Shown: positions 16,294 to 25,422, counted from the stretch's first letter. The stretch is 40,767 nucleotides of DNA from an uncultured Oscillospiraceae bacterium (GCA_947632155.1 CANROF010000021.1:1-40767); one strand, 5' to 3'. The notes: generated by a model not told the origin, from the letters alone. Numbers and translations are program-made.

Positions 16294-16683
16294 TCATTCC
16301 GCCGCGTAATAGACGGCGAGGGCGATCAGGGAGGCCGCGAGGTAAGCTGCGCCGGCCAGGAGCATGGTGGCGGAGCCGCGGCGCTCGGCGGCCTTGCGCT
16401 CCTTGTACTGGTGGATGTCCTCCTTCTCGCCGGACCGTTTGAGGAAAGGCAGGAACGTCTCCACCGTAGTCTTGGCCCCGTAGCCCATGACGTCAAAGGC
16501 GCCGGTGTTGCGAACGGCCTTGATGCCGCCCAGACACAGGAGCATCGCCGACGCCACGAAGAGCCCGTCGCAAACGCACCTGGTCACCGGGTAAGCCCGG
16601 CTCATGTTCAGCGCGAAGACCGCGGCGGCGATGACGGCGCCCACGGCGAGGTAGATGAGGAAATCCTGGCGCTTCTCTTTCAT
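16294..16683 (-). CDS. Small membrane protein at the end of the opp operon (DUF3899-like)
   Basis: A 129-residue protein starting MKEKRQDFLIY at an ATG that overlaps the oppF stop in ATGA. It has two N-terminal hydrophobic segments (about 8-25 and 35-55), a polar middle with DVMGYGAKTTVETFLPF and a charged stretch, and a third hydrophobic segment at the C-terminus (about 105-127). The layout and position after an oligopeptide ATPase fit the DUF3899 family of uncharacterised membrane proteins often found there. No catalytic motif is visible. A regulatory or assembly role with the transporter is inference from coupling alone. Confidence 0.65.
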   Translation of the reverse strand: MKEKRQDFLIYLAVGAVIAAAVFALNMSRAYPVTRCVCDGLFVASAMLLCLGGIKAVRNTGAFDVMGYGAKTTVETFLPFLKRSGEKEDIHQYKERKAAERRGSATMLLAGAAYLAASLIALAVYYAAE

Positions 16684-17834
16684 TTTCCGGAAAGCTCGGC
16701 CATGATGCGCTGGTACTCCGCCTCGTTGCACTGTACGAAGTGGCCGGGGCGGACCTGGCGGAAGCTGGGCTTATCCACGCTGTAGTCGTGCTCGGCCAGG
16801 GGGTTGTAGGTGATGCGCTTCCGGGCCTTTTCGTAGATGGGGTCGGGCAGCGGGATGGCGGACAGCAGGGACCGGGTGTAGGGGTGCAGGGGGTGGGCGA
16901 AGAGCTCGTCGGAGTCAGCCAGCTCCACCATCTTACCGAAGTACATGACGCCGATGCGGTCGGAGAAGTACTTGACCACGGAGAGGTCGTGGGCGATAAA
17001 GAGGATGGTGAGGCCGAACTTCTCCCGGAGGTCGTTCAGGAGGTTGATGACCTGGGCCTGCACCGACACGTCCAGCGCGGAGACGGGCTCGTCGGCGATG
17101 ATGAGCTCCGGGTTCATGATGATGGACCGGGCCACGCCGATGCGCTGCCGCTGGCCGCCGGAGAACTCGTGGGGATACCGGGAGGCGTGCTCCCGCACCA
17201 GGCCCACCAGCTCCAGCATCTCATAGACCTTCTCGTCAATGACCTTCTTGTCCCGCTCGCCCTGGATGACCAGGCCCTCGGAGATCGTCTCCCGGACGGT
17301 CATGCGGGGGTCCAGGGAGGCGATGGGGTCCTGGAAGATCATCTGGATCTGGGTGACGAGGCGCGTATTTTTGGCCTTGCGCATGGCGTCCTTATACTCG
17401 GCCTGGAGCTTTGTCCTCTCCTCGCCGGAGGCCTTGGCCAAAAGGGGCTCGTACTTGGCGCGGGTTTCCTCCTGGAGCTTCTGGGAGTACATTTTGTCGC
17501 AGTTTTTCTGGTCGTTCTTCGCGGCGCTTATCTTCTCCCGGAGCTCGGCCTGCTTCGCGGGGTCCTTGCAGTCCTTCAGCTCCTCCCGGAGCTTCTGGGT
17601 ACCGGCGCAGATTCGCACGCCCTTGAAGTACACATCGCCGGAGGTGATGTTGTAGAGCTTGATGATGGAGCGCCCGGTGGTGGTCTTGCCGCAGCCGGAC
17701 TCTCCCACGAGGCCGAAGACCTCGCCCTTTTTGATGTCGAAGCTCACGTCGTCAACGGCCTTGGTCACAAAGTTCCCGGCCTTGAAATACTGGCAAAGGT
17801 GCTCAACACGGAGCAGGGGTTCCTGTTCACTCAT
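16680..17834 (-). CDS. oppF: Oligopeptide ABC transporter ATPase, OppF/DppF type, with coiled-coil insertion
   Basis: One of the two ATPases that power peptide import. Walker A GESGCGKT (residues 44-51), Q-loop FQDP (167-170), signature FSGGQRQR (224-231), Walker B LIIADEPVSALD and the H-loop histidine in AHDLS are all intact. Between Walker A and the Q-loop there are about 118 residues instead of the usual 45 or so. The extra 70-80 residues (about 80-158) are rich in Lys, Glu, Gln and Ala and look like a helical hairpin or coiled coil. The C-terminal region keeps the NPLAEHD and VRPGHFV pattern of oligopeptide ATPases. The gene overlaps oppD by eight bases. Confidence 0.9.
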   Translation of the reverse strand: MSEQEPLLRVEHLCQYFKAGNFVTKAVDDVSFDIKKGEVFGLVGESGCGKTTTGRSIIKLYNITSGDVYFKGVRICAGTQKLREELKDCKDPAKQAELREKISAAKNDQKNCDKMYSQKLQEETRAKYEPLLAKASGEERTKLQAEYKDAMRKAKNTRLVTQIQMIFQDPIASLDPRMTVRETISEGLVIQGERDKKVIDEKVYEMLELVGLVREHASRYPHEFSGGQRQRIGVARSIIMNPELIIADEPVSALDVSVQAQVINLLNDLREKFGLTILFIAHDLSVVKYFSDRIGVMYFGKMVELADSDELFAHPLHPYTRSLLSAIPLPDPIYEKARKRITYNPLAEHDYSVDKPSFRQVRPGHFVQCNEAEYQRIMAELSGK

Positions 17835-19977
17835 GCTTGCTCTGCCTCCTTGCGTTCATTCTGGCGATTCTGTCGGTGACGGCCTTGGGCGGGTCAACCT
17901 TGGGCGCGTCGGGGTGCAGGAGCCACGTGGCGGCGTAGTGGGTGTCGGAGATCTTGAACATGGGCGGCTGGCGCTCGAAGTCGATGGCCATGGCGTACTG
18001 GTTCCGGGCCGCGAAGGCGTCGCCCTTGGGCGGATAGATCATGTTGGGCGGCGTGCCGGGGATGGCGTTGAGCTTCTCGTTGGTGTCCAGGTCCGGCATG
18101 GAGCTCATCAGCGCCCAGGTGTACGGGTGGGCGGAGTGATAGAAGATGTCCTCGCTGGTGCCGTACTCCACGATCTTCCCGGCGTACATGACGGCCACCC
18201 TGTCCGCCATATTGGCCACGACGCCCAGGTCGTGGGTGATGAAGATGACGGAGAGCTTGCGCTCCTCCTTGAGCTCGTTGATGAGCTCGAGGATCTGGGA
18301 CTGGATGGTGACGTCCAGGGCCGTGGTGGGCTCGTCGCAGATGAGGATGTCGGGGTTGGCGGCCAGGGCTATGGCGATGACGATGCGCTGACGCATACCG
18401 CCGGAGAACTCGAAGGGGTACTGGCGGTAGCGCTTGTGGGGCTCCGCGATGCCCACCTCCTCCATGAGCTTGATGGCCCGGTGCTTGGCGATCTGGCGGG
18501 TGACCTTGGCCACCACGCCGGAGGCGCTTTCCTTGAGGTAGTCGATGACGCCCACCGTCTCGGCGTCGTAGTCGCGCTGGCCGGCGTCCCCGAGGACCTG
18601 GCTGTAGTGGTCGCAAAGGCGGTTTATAAGGTGGGCGATGTTGCCCTTTATGAGCTCAAGGTCCGTGACGGCGGGGTCGGCCAGCTCGTAGCCGGGCTTC
18701 TTCCCCTTTGCCACGATGGCGTCATACTTGCGCTTCTCCCGGTTATACTTGCGCATGACCTTCACGTTGGCCTTGACGCCGTGGAAGTAGTTGTCGATCT
18801 CGCTCTTCATGCTGGAGGGGAAGGTGTAGCTCAGGCTGTCCTTGGTGATGGCCAGCTTATCAATGGTCCTGCCCACCGCCTCGTTGAGGCGCTTGAGCGT
18901 ATCGTGGCACTCCTTTTTGTCAAGTTTCTCCCGGGCGTAGACGGGCAGCGCCTTCTTCAGCGCGTCGATGGCCTCCTCCATGGCCTTGCGGCTCTCGCCG
19001 GCGGAGTATTTAAGGCCGCGCTCGGCGTCACGGATGAAATCCAGCATGAAGTTGTCGTCCAGGTACTTGCGCAGATAGGCGTTGAGCTCGTCCAAGGGCA
19101 TGTCCGGCAGGGGCTTGTCGGAGTACGTCAGGTAGTAGCCCATGCGGAAGAAGTTGGGCACGGGCTTGCCGATGGCGTCGCCCAGGATGGCCCGGATGGC
19201 GCGCAGGTCCTCCACCACGGCCTTGTAGTCCTTGCGGCGGAAATCCCCCTTGACCTTGCCGGTGAGGGACTGGATCTGGTCCTTCTTCTCCACGGGGACC
19301 ACGTACTGGTTGACGGACTCCCGGGACTGGCGGATGATGTCGCCCAGGCGGTCGGCGGCGTCCTTGCCCACGGAGTTCTTCTCTAACTCAAAGACCAGCT
19401 TGTCGATGTCCTCGGCGGCCTCCTGGGCGGCCTCGTGGGCGGCGTTGTAGGCGGACTCAAGCTCGATGTGCTTGAACTCGAATTTGTCGAACTTTTTGCA
19501 GCTCTCGGGGGCGCGGGCGGCGCCGGCGGCGTCCGTGGCGGACTTGGCCATGGCGTTGGAGAGGTTGGAAAGGTAGGTGTTGAAGTTTTTCCGGCTCTCG
19601 CGCTGCCTTATTTTGCCTTTCAGGAGCATGGCCTCGGTGAGCTGGCGGCCGATGCGGACGATGGGGTTGAGGCTGGACATGGGGTCCTGGAAGATCATGG
19701 CGATCTTGTCGCCGCGAATCTTGTGGAAGTCCTCCTCGGAGATCTTTAAGAGGTCCTGGCCGTCGTAGATGATCTCGCCGGACTCCACGATGGCGTTTCC
19801 GGCCAGGATGCCCAGGATCGCGCGGCTGGTGACGGACTTTCCGGAGCCGGACTCGCCCACGATGGCCAGCGTCTCGCCGCGGGCCAGGTCGAAGTTGATG
19901 CCGCGGACGGCCTGGACCTTGCCGTTGGAGGTCCGGAAGGAGATTCGAAGGTCCCTTACCTGTAATTTATTTTCCAT
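17827..19977 (-). CDS. oppD: Oligopeptide ABC transporter ATPase, OppD type, with a roughly 375-residue insertion
   Basis: The partner ATPase of OppF, about twice the usual length (716 versus roughly 330 residues). Walker A GESGSGKS (41-48) and Q-loop FQDP (96-99) are followed by LNPIVRIGRQLTEAML, then by a long predominantly helical region (about 124-500). After it come the signature FSGGMRQR (about 524), Walker B ILICDEPTTALD (about 544) and H-loop THDLG. The insertion is rich in Lys, Glu, Asp and Ala, has no Walker motif or transmembrane segment, and includes aromatic patches such as NFFRMGYYLTYSD. The C-terminal cysteine cluster that most OppD/DppD proteins carry after the NPPKG motif is missing: the matching segment is PPKGDAFAARNQYAMAIDF. 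It is coupled to oppC by TGATG. Confidence 0.92.
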   Translation of the reverse strand: MENKLQVRDLRISFRTSNGKVQAVRGINFDLARGETLAIVGESGSGKSVTSRAILGILAGNAIVESGEIIYDGQDLLKISEEDFHKIRGDKIAMIFQDPMSSLNPIVRIGRQLTEAMLLKGKIRQRESRKNFNTYLSNLSNAMAKSATDAAGAARAPESCKKFDKFEFKHIELESAYNAAHEAAQEAAEDIDKLVFELEKNSVGKDAADRLGDIIRQSRESVNQYVVPVEKKDQIQSLTGKVKGDFRRKDYKAVVEDLRAIRAILGDAIGKPVPNFFRMGYYLTYSDKPLPDMPLDELNAYLRKYLDDNFMLDFIRDAERGLKYSAGESRKAMEEAIDALKKALPVYAREKLDKKECHDTLKRLNEAVGRTIDKLAITKDSLSYTFPSSMKSEIDNYFHGVKANVKVMRKYNREKRKYDAIVAKGKKPGYELADPAVTDLELIKGNIAHLINRLCDHYSQVLGDAGQRDYDAETVGVIDYLKESASGVVAKVTRQIAKHRAIKLMEEVGIAEPHKRYRQYPFEFSGGMRQRIVIAIALAANPDILICDEPTTALDVTIQSQILELINELKEERKLSVIFITHDLGVVANMADRVAVMYAGKIVEYGTSEDIFYHSAHPYTWALMSSMPDLDTNEKLNAIPGTPPNMIYPPKGDAFAARNQYAMAIDFERQPPMFKISDTHYAATWLLHPDAPKVDPPKAVTDRIARMNARRQSKHE

Positions 19978-21500
19978 CAGTCATCTATCCCCCTTGTGGT
20001 CGGGTTGAAGGCGTCTCTGAGGCCGTTGCCGAAGAGGTTGAAGCAGATCATCAGAAGTCCCAGGAAGATACTGGGCCACAGCATGGCGTGGGGCGCGGTG
20101 GTGACGGCGGCGTTGCCCTGGGCGAGCAGGGTGCCGATGGTGGTACCGGCGAAGGCGGAGAGGTTGACGATGCCAAGGTAGGTCATACTCGTCTCGGAGC
20201 CAATCACGCCGGGGATGGTCAGGGCGCAGCTTGTGATGATGGAGCCGATGCCGTTGGGGAAGATGTGCTTGAACATGAGGCGCTTATCTGAGGCGCCCAG
20301 GGTCCGGGCCGCCAGGATGAACTCCTGGCTCTTGAAGCGGTAGAACTGGCGGCGGGTCAGGGCGGCCATGCCGATCCACCCCGTCAGCACGAAGGCGAAC
20401 AGGAACGACGGCACCACGCCCACCTTCTGGGCCAGGTGGAGCTGGAAGAGGGTGGTGACCACCACGAAGGGCACGCCGGAGAGGACGTCGCAGATACGGT
20501 CCAGCGTCATATCGACCCAGCCGCCGTAGTAGCCCTGGACCGCGCCGTAAACGGCGCCGATGGACAGGTTGATGGCGGAGACAAGGATGGCGAAGATCAG
20601 GGAGAACCGGGCGCCAAGTCCGATGGCGGTGAACATATCCATGCCCATGACGTTGGTCCCCATGAGGTAGCTGGGCTCGTGGCCGTTCAGGTAGATGTAG
20701 TAATTGTAATAGAGAATGCGGCACTGGACAGCGCCGGCCTTGGCGGTGGAGTATACCCAGTCGCCGGGGTCGTTGGGCAGGCGGATGGAATCGTACTCAA
20801 AGCCCTGCTTTTCCGTATGGGTGGAATAGACGGGGATGTAGTTGCCATCGTCGTCCAGCTTGGGAGTACCGTCCCTGTTGAGCTCAAACCACATCTTCGG
20901 GTTGTCCTTGGCCGCCGGCAGGTCCTCGGGCTCAACATAGGGGTAGATGACCTGGATGCCCGTCTCGTTCTGCCACTCCTGGAGCCGCTTATAGTCGTTG
21001 GCGTTGAAGGTGCGGTACTGGATGCCGAAAGCGTAGTAGCGGTTGACGTCCACGTCGTAGCTGTACTGGGGGACCCACTGTCCGCGGCGCTTGACCAGCG
21101 TCTCGTGGACCTTGACGATCTCGTTGATGGGGTCCTTGCCCGTCTCGATGGCGGTGCCCTTCAGTACGGCCAGGGAGCTGTCGTTCTGGCTGTCAAGAAT
21201 CTTGGAGCCGTTCAGGATACCCCAGCCCTTATCGGCGATGGAGGGGATAAAGGGAGGGAAGTTGTTGTACATGGGGTCCTTGTCGTCGGCGGTGTAGCCG
21301 GTGAGCAGGGGGACAAAGATGGAGTAGAGCACCAAAAAGAGCAGGATCCACGCGGCGATAACGGAGGACTTATTTTTCCTGAAGCGCAGCATGGCGTCGG
21401 CGAAGAAGCCGCGGGCCTTGGTCTGGAGCTCCTTGTCGTGGATTCTCTCGTTTTCCTGCACGAAGCGGAATTTCTCAGCGGGTATTTTCTCGTATTCCAT
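19977..21500 (-). CDS. oppC: Oligopeptide ABC transporter permease, OppC type, with large extracytoplasmic domain
   Basis: Membrane subunit of the peptide importer. The 507 residues are well above the usual 300. A cytoplasmic N-terminal tail and the OppC_N segment FRKNKSSVIAAWILLFLVLY (about residues 40-60) are followed by some 210 polar residues without hydrophobic segments, rich in Tyr, Asp and Asn (about 68-280), which must lie outside the membrane. The core resumes at HEPSYLMGTNVMGMDMFT. The remaining five segments and the EAA-like loop, EFILAARTLGASDKRLMFKHIFPN (residues split over about 380-405), are normal. The extra domain could contact the oversized binding protein (inference). Confidence 0.9.
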   Translation of the reverse strand: MEYEKIPAEKFRFVQENERIHDKELQTKARGFFADAMLRFRKNKSSVIAAWILLFLVLYSIFVPLLTGYTADDKDPMYNNFPPFIPSIADKGWGILNGSKILDSQNDSSLAVLKGTAIETGKDPINEIVKVHETLVKRRGQWVPQYSYDVDVNRYYAFGIQYRTFNANDYKRLQEWQNETGIQVIYPYVEPEDLPAAKDNPKMWFELNRDGTPKLDDDGNYIPVYSTHTEKQGFEYDSIRLPNDPGDWVYSTAKAGAVQCRILYYNYYIYLNGHEPSYLMGTNVMGMDMFTAIGLGARFSLIFAILVSAINLSIGAVYGAVQGYYGGWVDMTLDRICDVLSGVPFVVVTTLFQLHLAQKVGVVPSFLFAFVLTGWIGMAALTRRQFYRFKSQEFILAARTLGASDKRLMFKHIFPNGIGSIITSCALTIPGVIGSETSMTYLGIVNLSAFAGTTIGTLLAQGNAAVTTAPHAMLWPSIFLGLLMICFNLFGNGLRDAFNPTTRGIDD

Positions 21501-21512
21501 TTTTCTTCCCCC

Positions 21513-22466
21513 TTATTTCTTGGAGCCCATGCGGATGCGCGGGTCGATGAAGCCGTAGCTGATGTCAACCACTAAGCCCGCCGCAAGGCCGATGGCGGTG
21601 TAGAAGCAGGTGGACAGCATGAAGATGTTGTAGTCGGGGCCGTTGATGGCGTTGAGCGTAAGTCCGCCCACGCCGGGGATGGAGAAGATCCGCTCGATGA
21701 TGAGGGAGCCGCCCAGGATGCCGATGAACTCGCCGAAGATGCCGGGGACGATGACCACAAAGCAGTTGCGCAGGGCGTGGCGCACCGTGGCCTGGGTCTT
21801 GGTCAGGCCCTTGGTCCGCGCCAGGAGCATGAATTCGGAAGTCAGGACCTCCGTAAGCTCCGCGCGGGTCGTGCGGCAGAAGCCGGCGATGACGCCAAAG
21901 CTCAGCGCCAAAATCGGCGGGACGATGGATTTGAACATGGCCCAACTGAAGTAATCCGTGCCGCCCTTCATGAGGAACGGGAACCACTGGAGCTTATAGC
22001 ACAGTATGTACTGGATAAGGAAGGCGTACACGAAGGATGGCACTGAAATGACCACCATGGTGAGGGTGGAAATGGTGTAGTCGATCCAGGTGTTCTTCTT
22101 CAGCGCCGCCCAGATGCCCAAGGCGATGCCCACGGGTATGGTCCATAGGATGGAGTAGAGATTCACGATCATGGTGGCGGGGAGCTTTTCCACAAAGACG
22201 GACCAGACCTCGCGTCCGGGGTACAGCGTCTCGGAAAGGCCCCAGTCCCATTTGGTGAAGATGTTCCTGATGAAGTACCAGAACTGGACAAGATAGGGCT
22301 TATTGTAGCCCAGTTGCTCACGCCGCATTTGGATCTGCAGGCTATGCACATCCTCCGGCGGGAGCTGTGGCAGCGGCAGCATACGGATGAGGACGAAGCA
22401 CATGACCGTGATGATCATAAACACGAAGAACATGTACACGATCCTCTGCAAGGCGTATTTGAACAT
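21513..22466 (-). CDS. oppB: Oligopeptide ABC transporter permease, OppB type
   Basis: Second membrane subunit of the peptide importer, 317 residues, the usual length. It begins MFKYALQRIVYMFFVFMIITVM, a first transmembrane helix, and carries the family stretch IRMLP. The EAA loop is LLARTKGLTKTQATVRHALRN, the site that docks onto the ATPases. The C-terminal DPRIRMG is typical of this permease class. GGAGGGATC precedes the start, and it lies 12 bases before oppC. A gap of about 190 bases to oppA holds a terminator hairpin and a possible promoter. Confidence 0.93.
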   Translation of the reverse strand: MFKYALQRIVYMFFVFMIITVMCFVLIRMLPLPQLPPEDVHSLQIQMRREQLGYNKPYLVQFWYFIRNIFTKWDWGLSETLYPGREVWSVFVEKLPATMIVNLYSILWTIPVGIALGIWAALKKNTWIDYTISTLTMVVISVPSFVYAFLIQYILCYKLQWFPFLMKGGTDYFSWAMFKSIVPPILALSFGVIAGFCRTTRAELTEVLTSEFMLLARTKGLTKTQATVRHALRNCFVVIVPGIFGEFIGILGGSLIIERIFSIPGVGGLTLNAINGPDYNIFMLSTCFYTAIGLAAGLVVDISYGFIDPRIRMGSKK

Positions 22467-22506
22467 TTTTGGGGATCCCTCCGTTTCTTTTGGTTCTCAT
22501 CCGAAT

Positions 22507-22567
22507 CGCAATTTCCGCTCTTACTTACATTTACATTATATAAATATAAATGATAAACGAAATTGCG
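22507..22567. promoter_or_regulatory. AT-rich segment with inverted repeat, possible oppB promoter
   Basis: CGCAATTTC (22507-22515) and GAAATTGCG (22559-22567) flank a very AT-rich stretch. On the minus strand it contains TTTCGT, 16 bases, TATAAT. It may supply extra transcription of oppBCDF behind the oppA terminator, with the inverted repeat as a regulator site or stem. Confidence 0.4.
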
Positions 22568-22595
22568 GTCCAGGTGACAGCCAAAATAGAACACG

Positions 22596-22622
22596 GGCGG
22601 GGGGCGATTTCCGCCCCCCGCC
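22596..22622 (-). terminator. GC hairpin after oppA
   Basis: GGCGGGGGGCG (22596-22606) pairs perfectly with CGCCCCCCGCC (22612-22622). On the minus strand it is followed by a weak T-containing tail, TTCTATTTT. It is probably a partial terminator that limits oppBCDF relative to the binding protein. Confidence 0.65.
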
Positions 22623-22653
22623 GTCTTTGCACAGGAAGGGGAATTGATTTCGA

Positions 22654-25281
22654 TCAGGCGTAGTTGAGGACGCCGCCCTGAGAGGCGACATACTCGGCCC
22701 ACTCGTCCTCATTGAAGTTGTAGCGCATGTAGGCGATACCGCCGCGGCCCATCATGGCGTTGTATTCCTCAACGACATAGTAGACCTGCTGGCTCAGCAT
22801 GGACACGCCGCCGTTCTCCATGACGGGGAAGAACAGGTACTGGAGCAGGAGCTCCTTCTCGATGGCGGCCAGGATGGTCAGGCGGTTCTCGGTGTCGGTC
22901 TGGAGGTAGCCGAAGTTGTAATCGACGCCGTCAACAGTGACCATGGTGCCGTTCAGGCACTGAGCCCACTGGCGCATGGACATGGTGATGTCCTTGCCCT
23001 CGATGTTGATGGTCATCATATCGGCGCTGGCGTCAAACCAGCGGCCCCAGTAAGCGGACGCGGAGTTGGTCCAGGAGCTCTCGGTGATGCCGAAAGGATC
23101 GACCACGGAGCCGGACCAGCCGGCCATCTGGGTGTCGTCCTGGCCGTTACGGACGTAATCGGCCCAGCCGGTGGAGCCGCGGGGGGCGGAGGGAACGATC
23201 TGGAACTTGCCCTCAAAGCCGGTGCCCTCGGCGGCCTTGTTCACGGAGGTGTTCAGGAACTCGAAGGTCTTCTCGAAGAAGTCGCTGACCTCGCCGGACA
23301 TGGCGTAGGACATGGTGACGGTCTGGTCGGAGATGCCGTCGTTGTCGTTATCGGTGATGTAGCCCTTCTCGAGGCCCTCCTGGAAAGCCTGGTCAAACAG
23401 CACCTTGGCGGTTTCGGGGTCGTAACCGGTGATGGCGGCCACGGCGGCGTCAAGGTCGTTGTTGTAGTCGGCCAGATCCATGGAGTAGAAGTCCACCAGG
23501 ACCTGCTTGGCCTGATCGGTGTCACGGTAATAGAGGATGTTGTCGGGATCGTAGATGTAGAGGTTGCCCAGGAGGGCGAAGCCGCCGGAACGGGCCGGGG
23601 AGACGGTCTGAGCCATCAGGTTGCGGTCGATGGAGACGGCAACGGCGCGGCGGAAAGACTCCACGAGCTGCATCTCAATGTCGGTCGTGGTCTGATCGAA
23701 GTCCTCGGCGGCCTCGCGGTTCTCAATGGCCCTCTCATAACCGTTGAACAGGAAGAAGTAAACAGTCTCGGCGGGGGTGCGGTAGGTGTAGCTGGAGTTC
23801 AGGTACTGATCGTAGTCGTCAGCCTGCAGGCCGTAGGTCATGAGCTGGCCGGCGAAGAACATCTGCTTGGAGGTAGCGGCCTCGGACACGTTCTGGATGT
23901 CGATCTCGGTGGTCTGATACATATGATAGGTTTCGCCGTCCTCAGGGTGGACGTAATTGTAACCATCATAGTTCCAGCCGTACCAGTTGTCGTTCTTCAC
24001 GAAGTGCATCTGCTTGTCGGTCTGGAAATCGCTGACCTTGTAGGGGCCGTAAGAATAGGAGGTGTCAACGCTGGTGCAGAAGGTGCTGCTGTACGCGACG
24101 CCGCCCGGAGTCTCGGTGGTGGTGAGGCAGGAGTCATAGAGAGCGGGGTTCACCAGATACTGGGTGCTCATGGCATAGGTGGTCAGGAAGAAGCCCTCCA
24201 TGGCGTTGCGGAACACGAAGGTCAGCTCGTTGTCGCCGGAGACATAGAGGCCGACGTTGGAATAATCATAGCCCGCCTCATAGGGGACCTCGATGATGCC
24301 GGCGTAAGCGGTGTCGTAGCCGGTGCCGGCATACGCGCCGTTGGGCCCAAGGTAGTTGTCCCACAGGTATTTAGCGGAGACATAGGCCTCATCCTCGCCC
24401 TCGGCAACGGCGGGGTCACGGACCATGGTGTCGTCGGTGATGTAGCCGAAGCCGTGGATGCCGTCGGGGCCGGTGACAGCCCAGAAGTTGGCCATATCAA
24501 CGGCGACCTTGGAGGCGTCGCCGCCGCCCGCGATGTACTCGTCATAGGTGGTGCCCATGGCGGCAAAGGACGTCAGGGTGGGCTGGCCGGAGAGGGCGTA
24601 CTCCTTGGCGTTGGCAATGGCGTAGGAGCCCTCATAGTAGTCGGCGGCGCGGTAGTTGGCGGCCTCGGGGTTCAGCAGGCGCATGAAGGAGTCAACGAAG
24701 GTCTGAGCGGTGATGGGGGTGCCATCGTCGAACTTCAGATCGTCGCGGAGCTTCACGGACCAGGCGTAGCTGGAGGTGGCGCTGTCGGGAATGCCAAACT
24801 CGGGGTGCTCGGCCTTGACGGACTCGGTCACGTCAACAGGCATCTCGGCGGCCATGGCGGGGATGATCACATACCCCTCGAAAGGCTCGAAGCCCTCCTT
24901 CGGGTGGAGCTCATCGTTGAAGACCATGGTGTAGAGGCTGTCGGTGATGTAGTCCAGGGGGACGGCGTTGTCGGCATCCTGATAGGTGTGGGGATTCCAG
25001 TTGGCGGGCATGCTGGACATGGATGTCTTGTAGACATACCTGCCGGTATCCTCAGGCACCTCGGGGGTGCTGGGCTGATCGCCGGTGCTGGGCTGATCGC
25101 CGGTGCTGGGCTGATCGCCGGTGCTGGGCTGATCGCCGGTGCCGGGCTGATCGCCGGTGCCGGGCTGGTCACCGGTGCCAGGCTGGTCGCCGCCGGGCTG
25201 ATTGGTATCGCCGTTGCCGCCGCAGGCAGCAAGGCTGAGCACCATGACCAGGCACAGCAACAATGCTATAAGCTTTTTCAT
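22654..25281 (-). CDS. oppA: Oligopeptide-binding lipoprotein, oversized (OppA-like, SBP family 5)
   Basis: Extracellular peptide receptor of the transporter. The signal peptide ends in lipobox LAAC with Cys20. A Gly-Asp-Gln-Pro-Thr/Ser repeat linker (about residues 31-72) tethers the domain to the membrane. The SBP_bac_5 domain starts near SSMPANWNPHTYQDADN and contains WSVKLRDDLKFDDGTPITAQTF (residues split over about 165-190), the hallmark of the family. At 875 residues it is well above the usual 500-600, with extra segments spread through the domain. This parallels the enlarged OppC, OppD and OppF. The start follows AAGGAGG and a long leader. Confidence 0.92.
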   Translation of the reverse strand: MKKLIALLLCLVMVLSLAACGGNGDTNQPGGDQPGTGDQPGTGDQPGTGDQPSTGDQPSTGDQPSTGDQPSTPEVPEDTGRYVYKTSMSSMPANWNPHTYQDADNAVPLDYITDSLYTMVFNDELHPKEGFEPFEGYVIIPAMAAEMPVDVTESVKAEHPEFGIPDSATSSYAWSVKLRDDLKFDDGTPITAQTFVDSFMRLLNPEAANYRAADYYEGSYAIANAKEYALSGQPTLTSFAAMGTTYDEYIAGGGDASKVAVDMANFWAVTGPDGIHGFGYITDDTMVRDPAVAEGEDEAYVSAKYLWDNYLGPNGAYAGTGYDTAYAGIIEVPYEAGYDYSNVGLYVSGDNELTFVFRNAMEGFFLTTYAMSTQYLVNPALYDSCLTTTETPGGVAYSSTFCTSVDTSYSYGPYKVSDFQTDKQMHFVKNDNWYGWNYDGYNYVHPEDGETYHMYQTTEIDIQNVSEAATSKQMFFAGQLMTYGLQADDYDQYLNSSYTYRTPAETVYFFLFNGYERAIENREAAEDFDQTTTDIEMQLVESFRRAVAVSIDRNLMAQTVSPARSGGFALLGNLYIYDPDNILYYRDTDQAKQVLVDFYSMDLADYNNDLDAAVAAITGYDPETAKVLFDQAFQEGLEKGYITDNDNDGISDQTVTMSYAMSGEVSDFFEKTFEFLNTSVNKAAEGTGFEGKFQIVPSAPRGSTGWADYVRNGQDDTQMAGWSGSVVDPFGITESSWTNSASAYWGRWFDASADMMTINIEGKDITMSMRQWAQCLNGTMVTVDGVDYNFGYLQTDTENRLTILAAIEKELLLQYLFFPVMENGGVSMLSQQVYYVVEEYNAMMGRGGIAYMRYNFNEDEWAEYVASQGGVLNYA
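25066..25191 (-). repeat. 18-bp tandem repeat (seven units) in the oppA linker
   Basis: Seven consecutive 18-bp units encode three GDQPGT then four GDQPST hexapeptides. Units are nearly identical in DNA sequence, so copy number is likely to change by slippage. The repeat sets the length of the flexible tether between lipid anchor and binding domain. Confidence 0.95.
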
Positions 25282-25422
25282 GTGTTTTCCTCCTTACAAA
25301 AATTACATGTTTGTATCTTTAGTCTCCCGGTCCGTTTGCGACACCCCTGCGCGTCCAAAGGCAAACCGGGGATGGCTAAATTCAAAGGATATTATGTAAA
25401 TCAAACGGCCTGAAATTCAAAA

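Noticed and set aside
25066-25191. CRISPR-like array in oppA.
   Set aside because: The 18-bp units are contiguous, without spacers, and code for a Gly-Asp-Gln-Pro linker.
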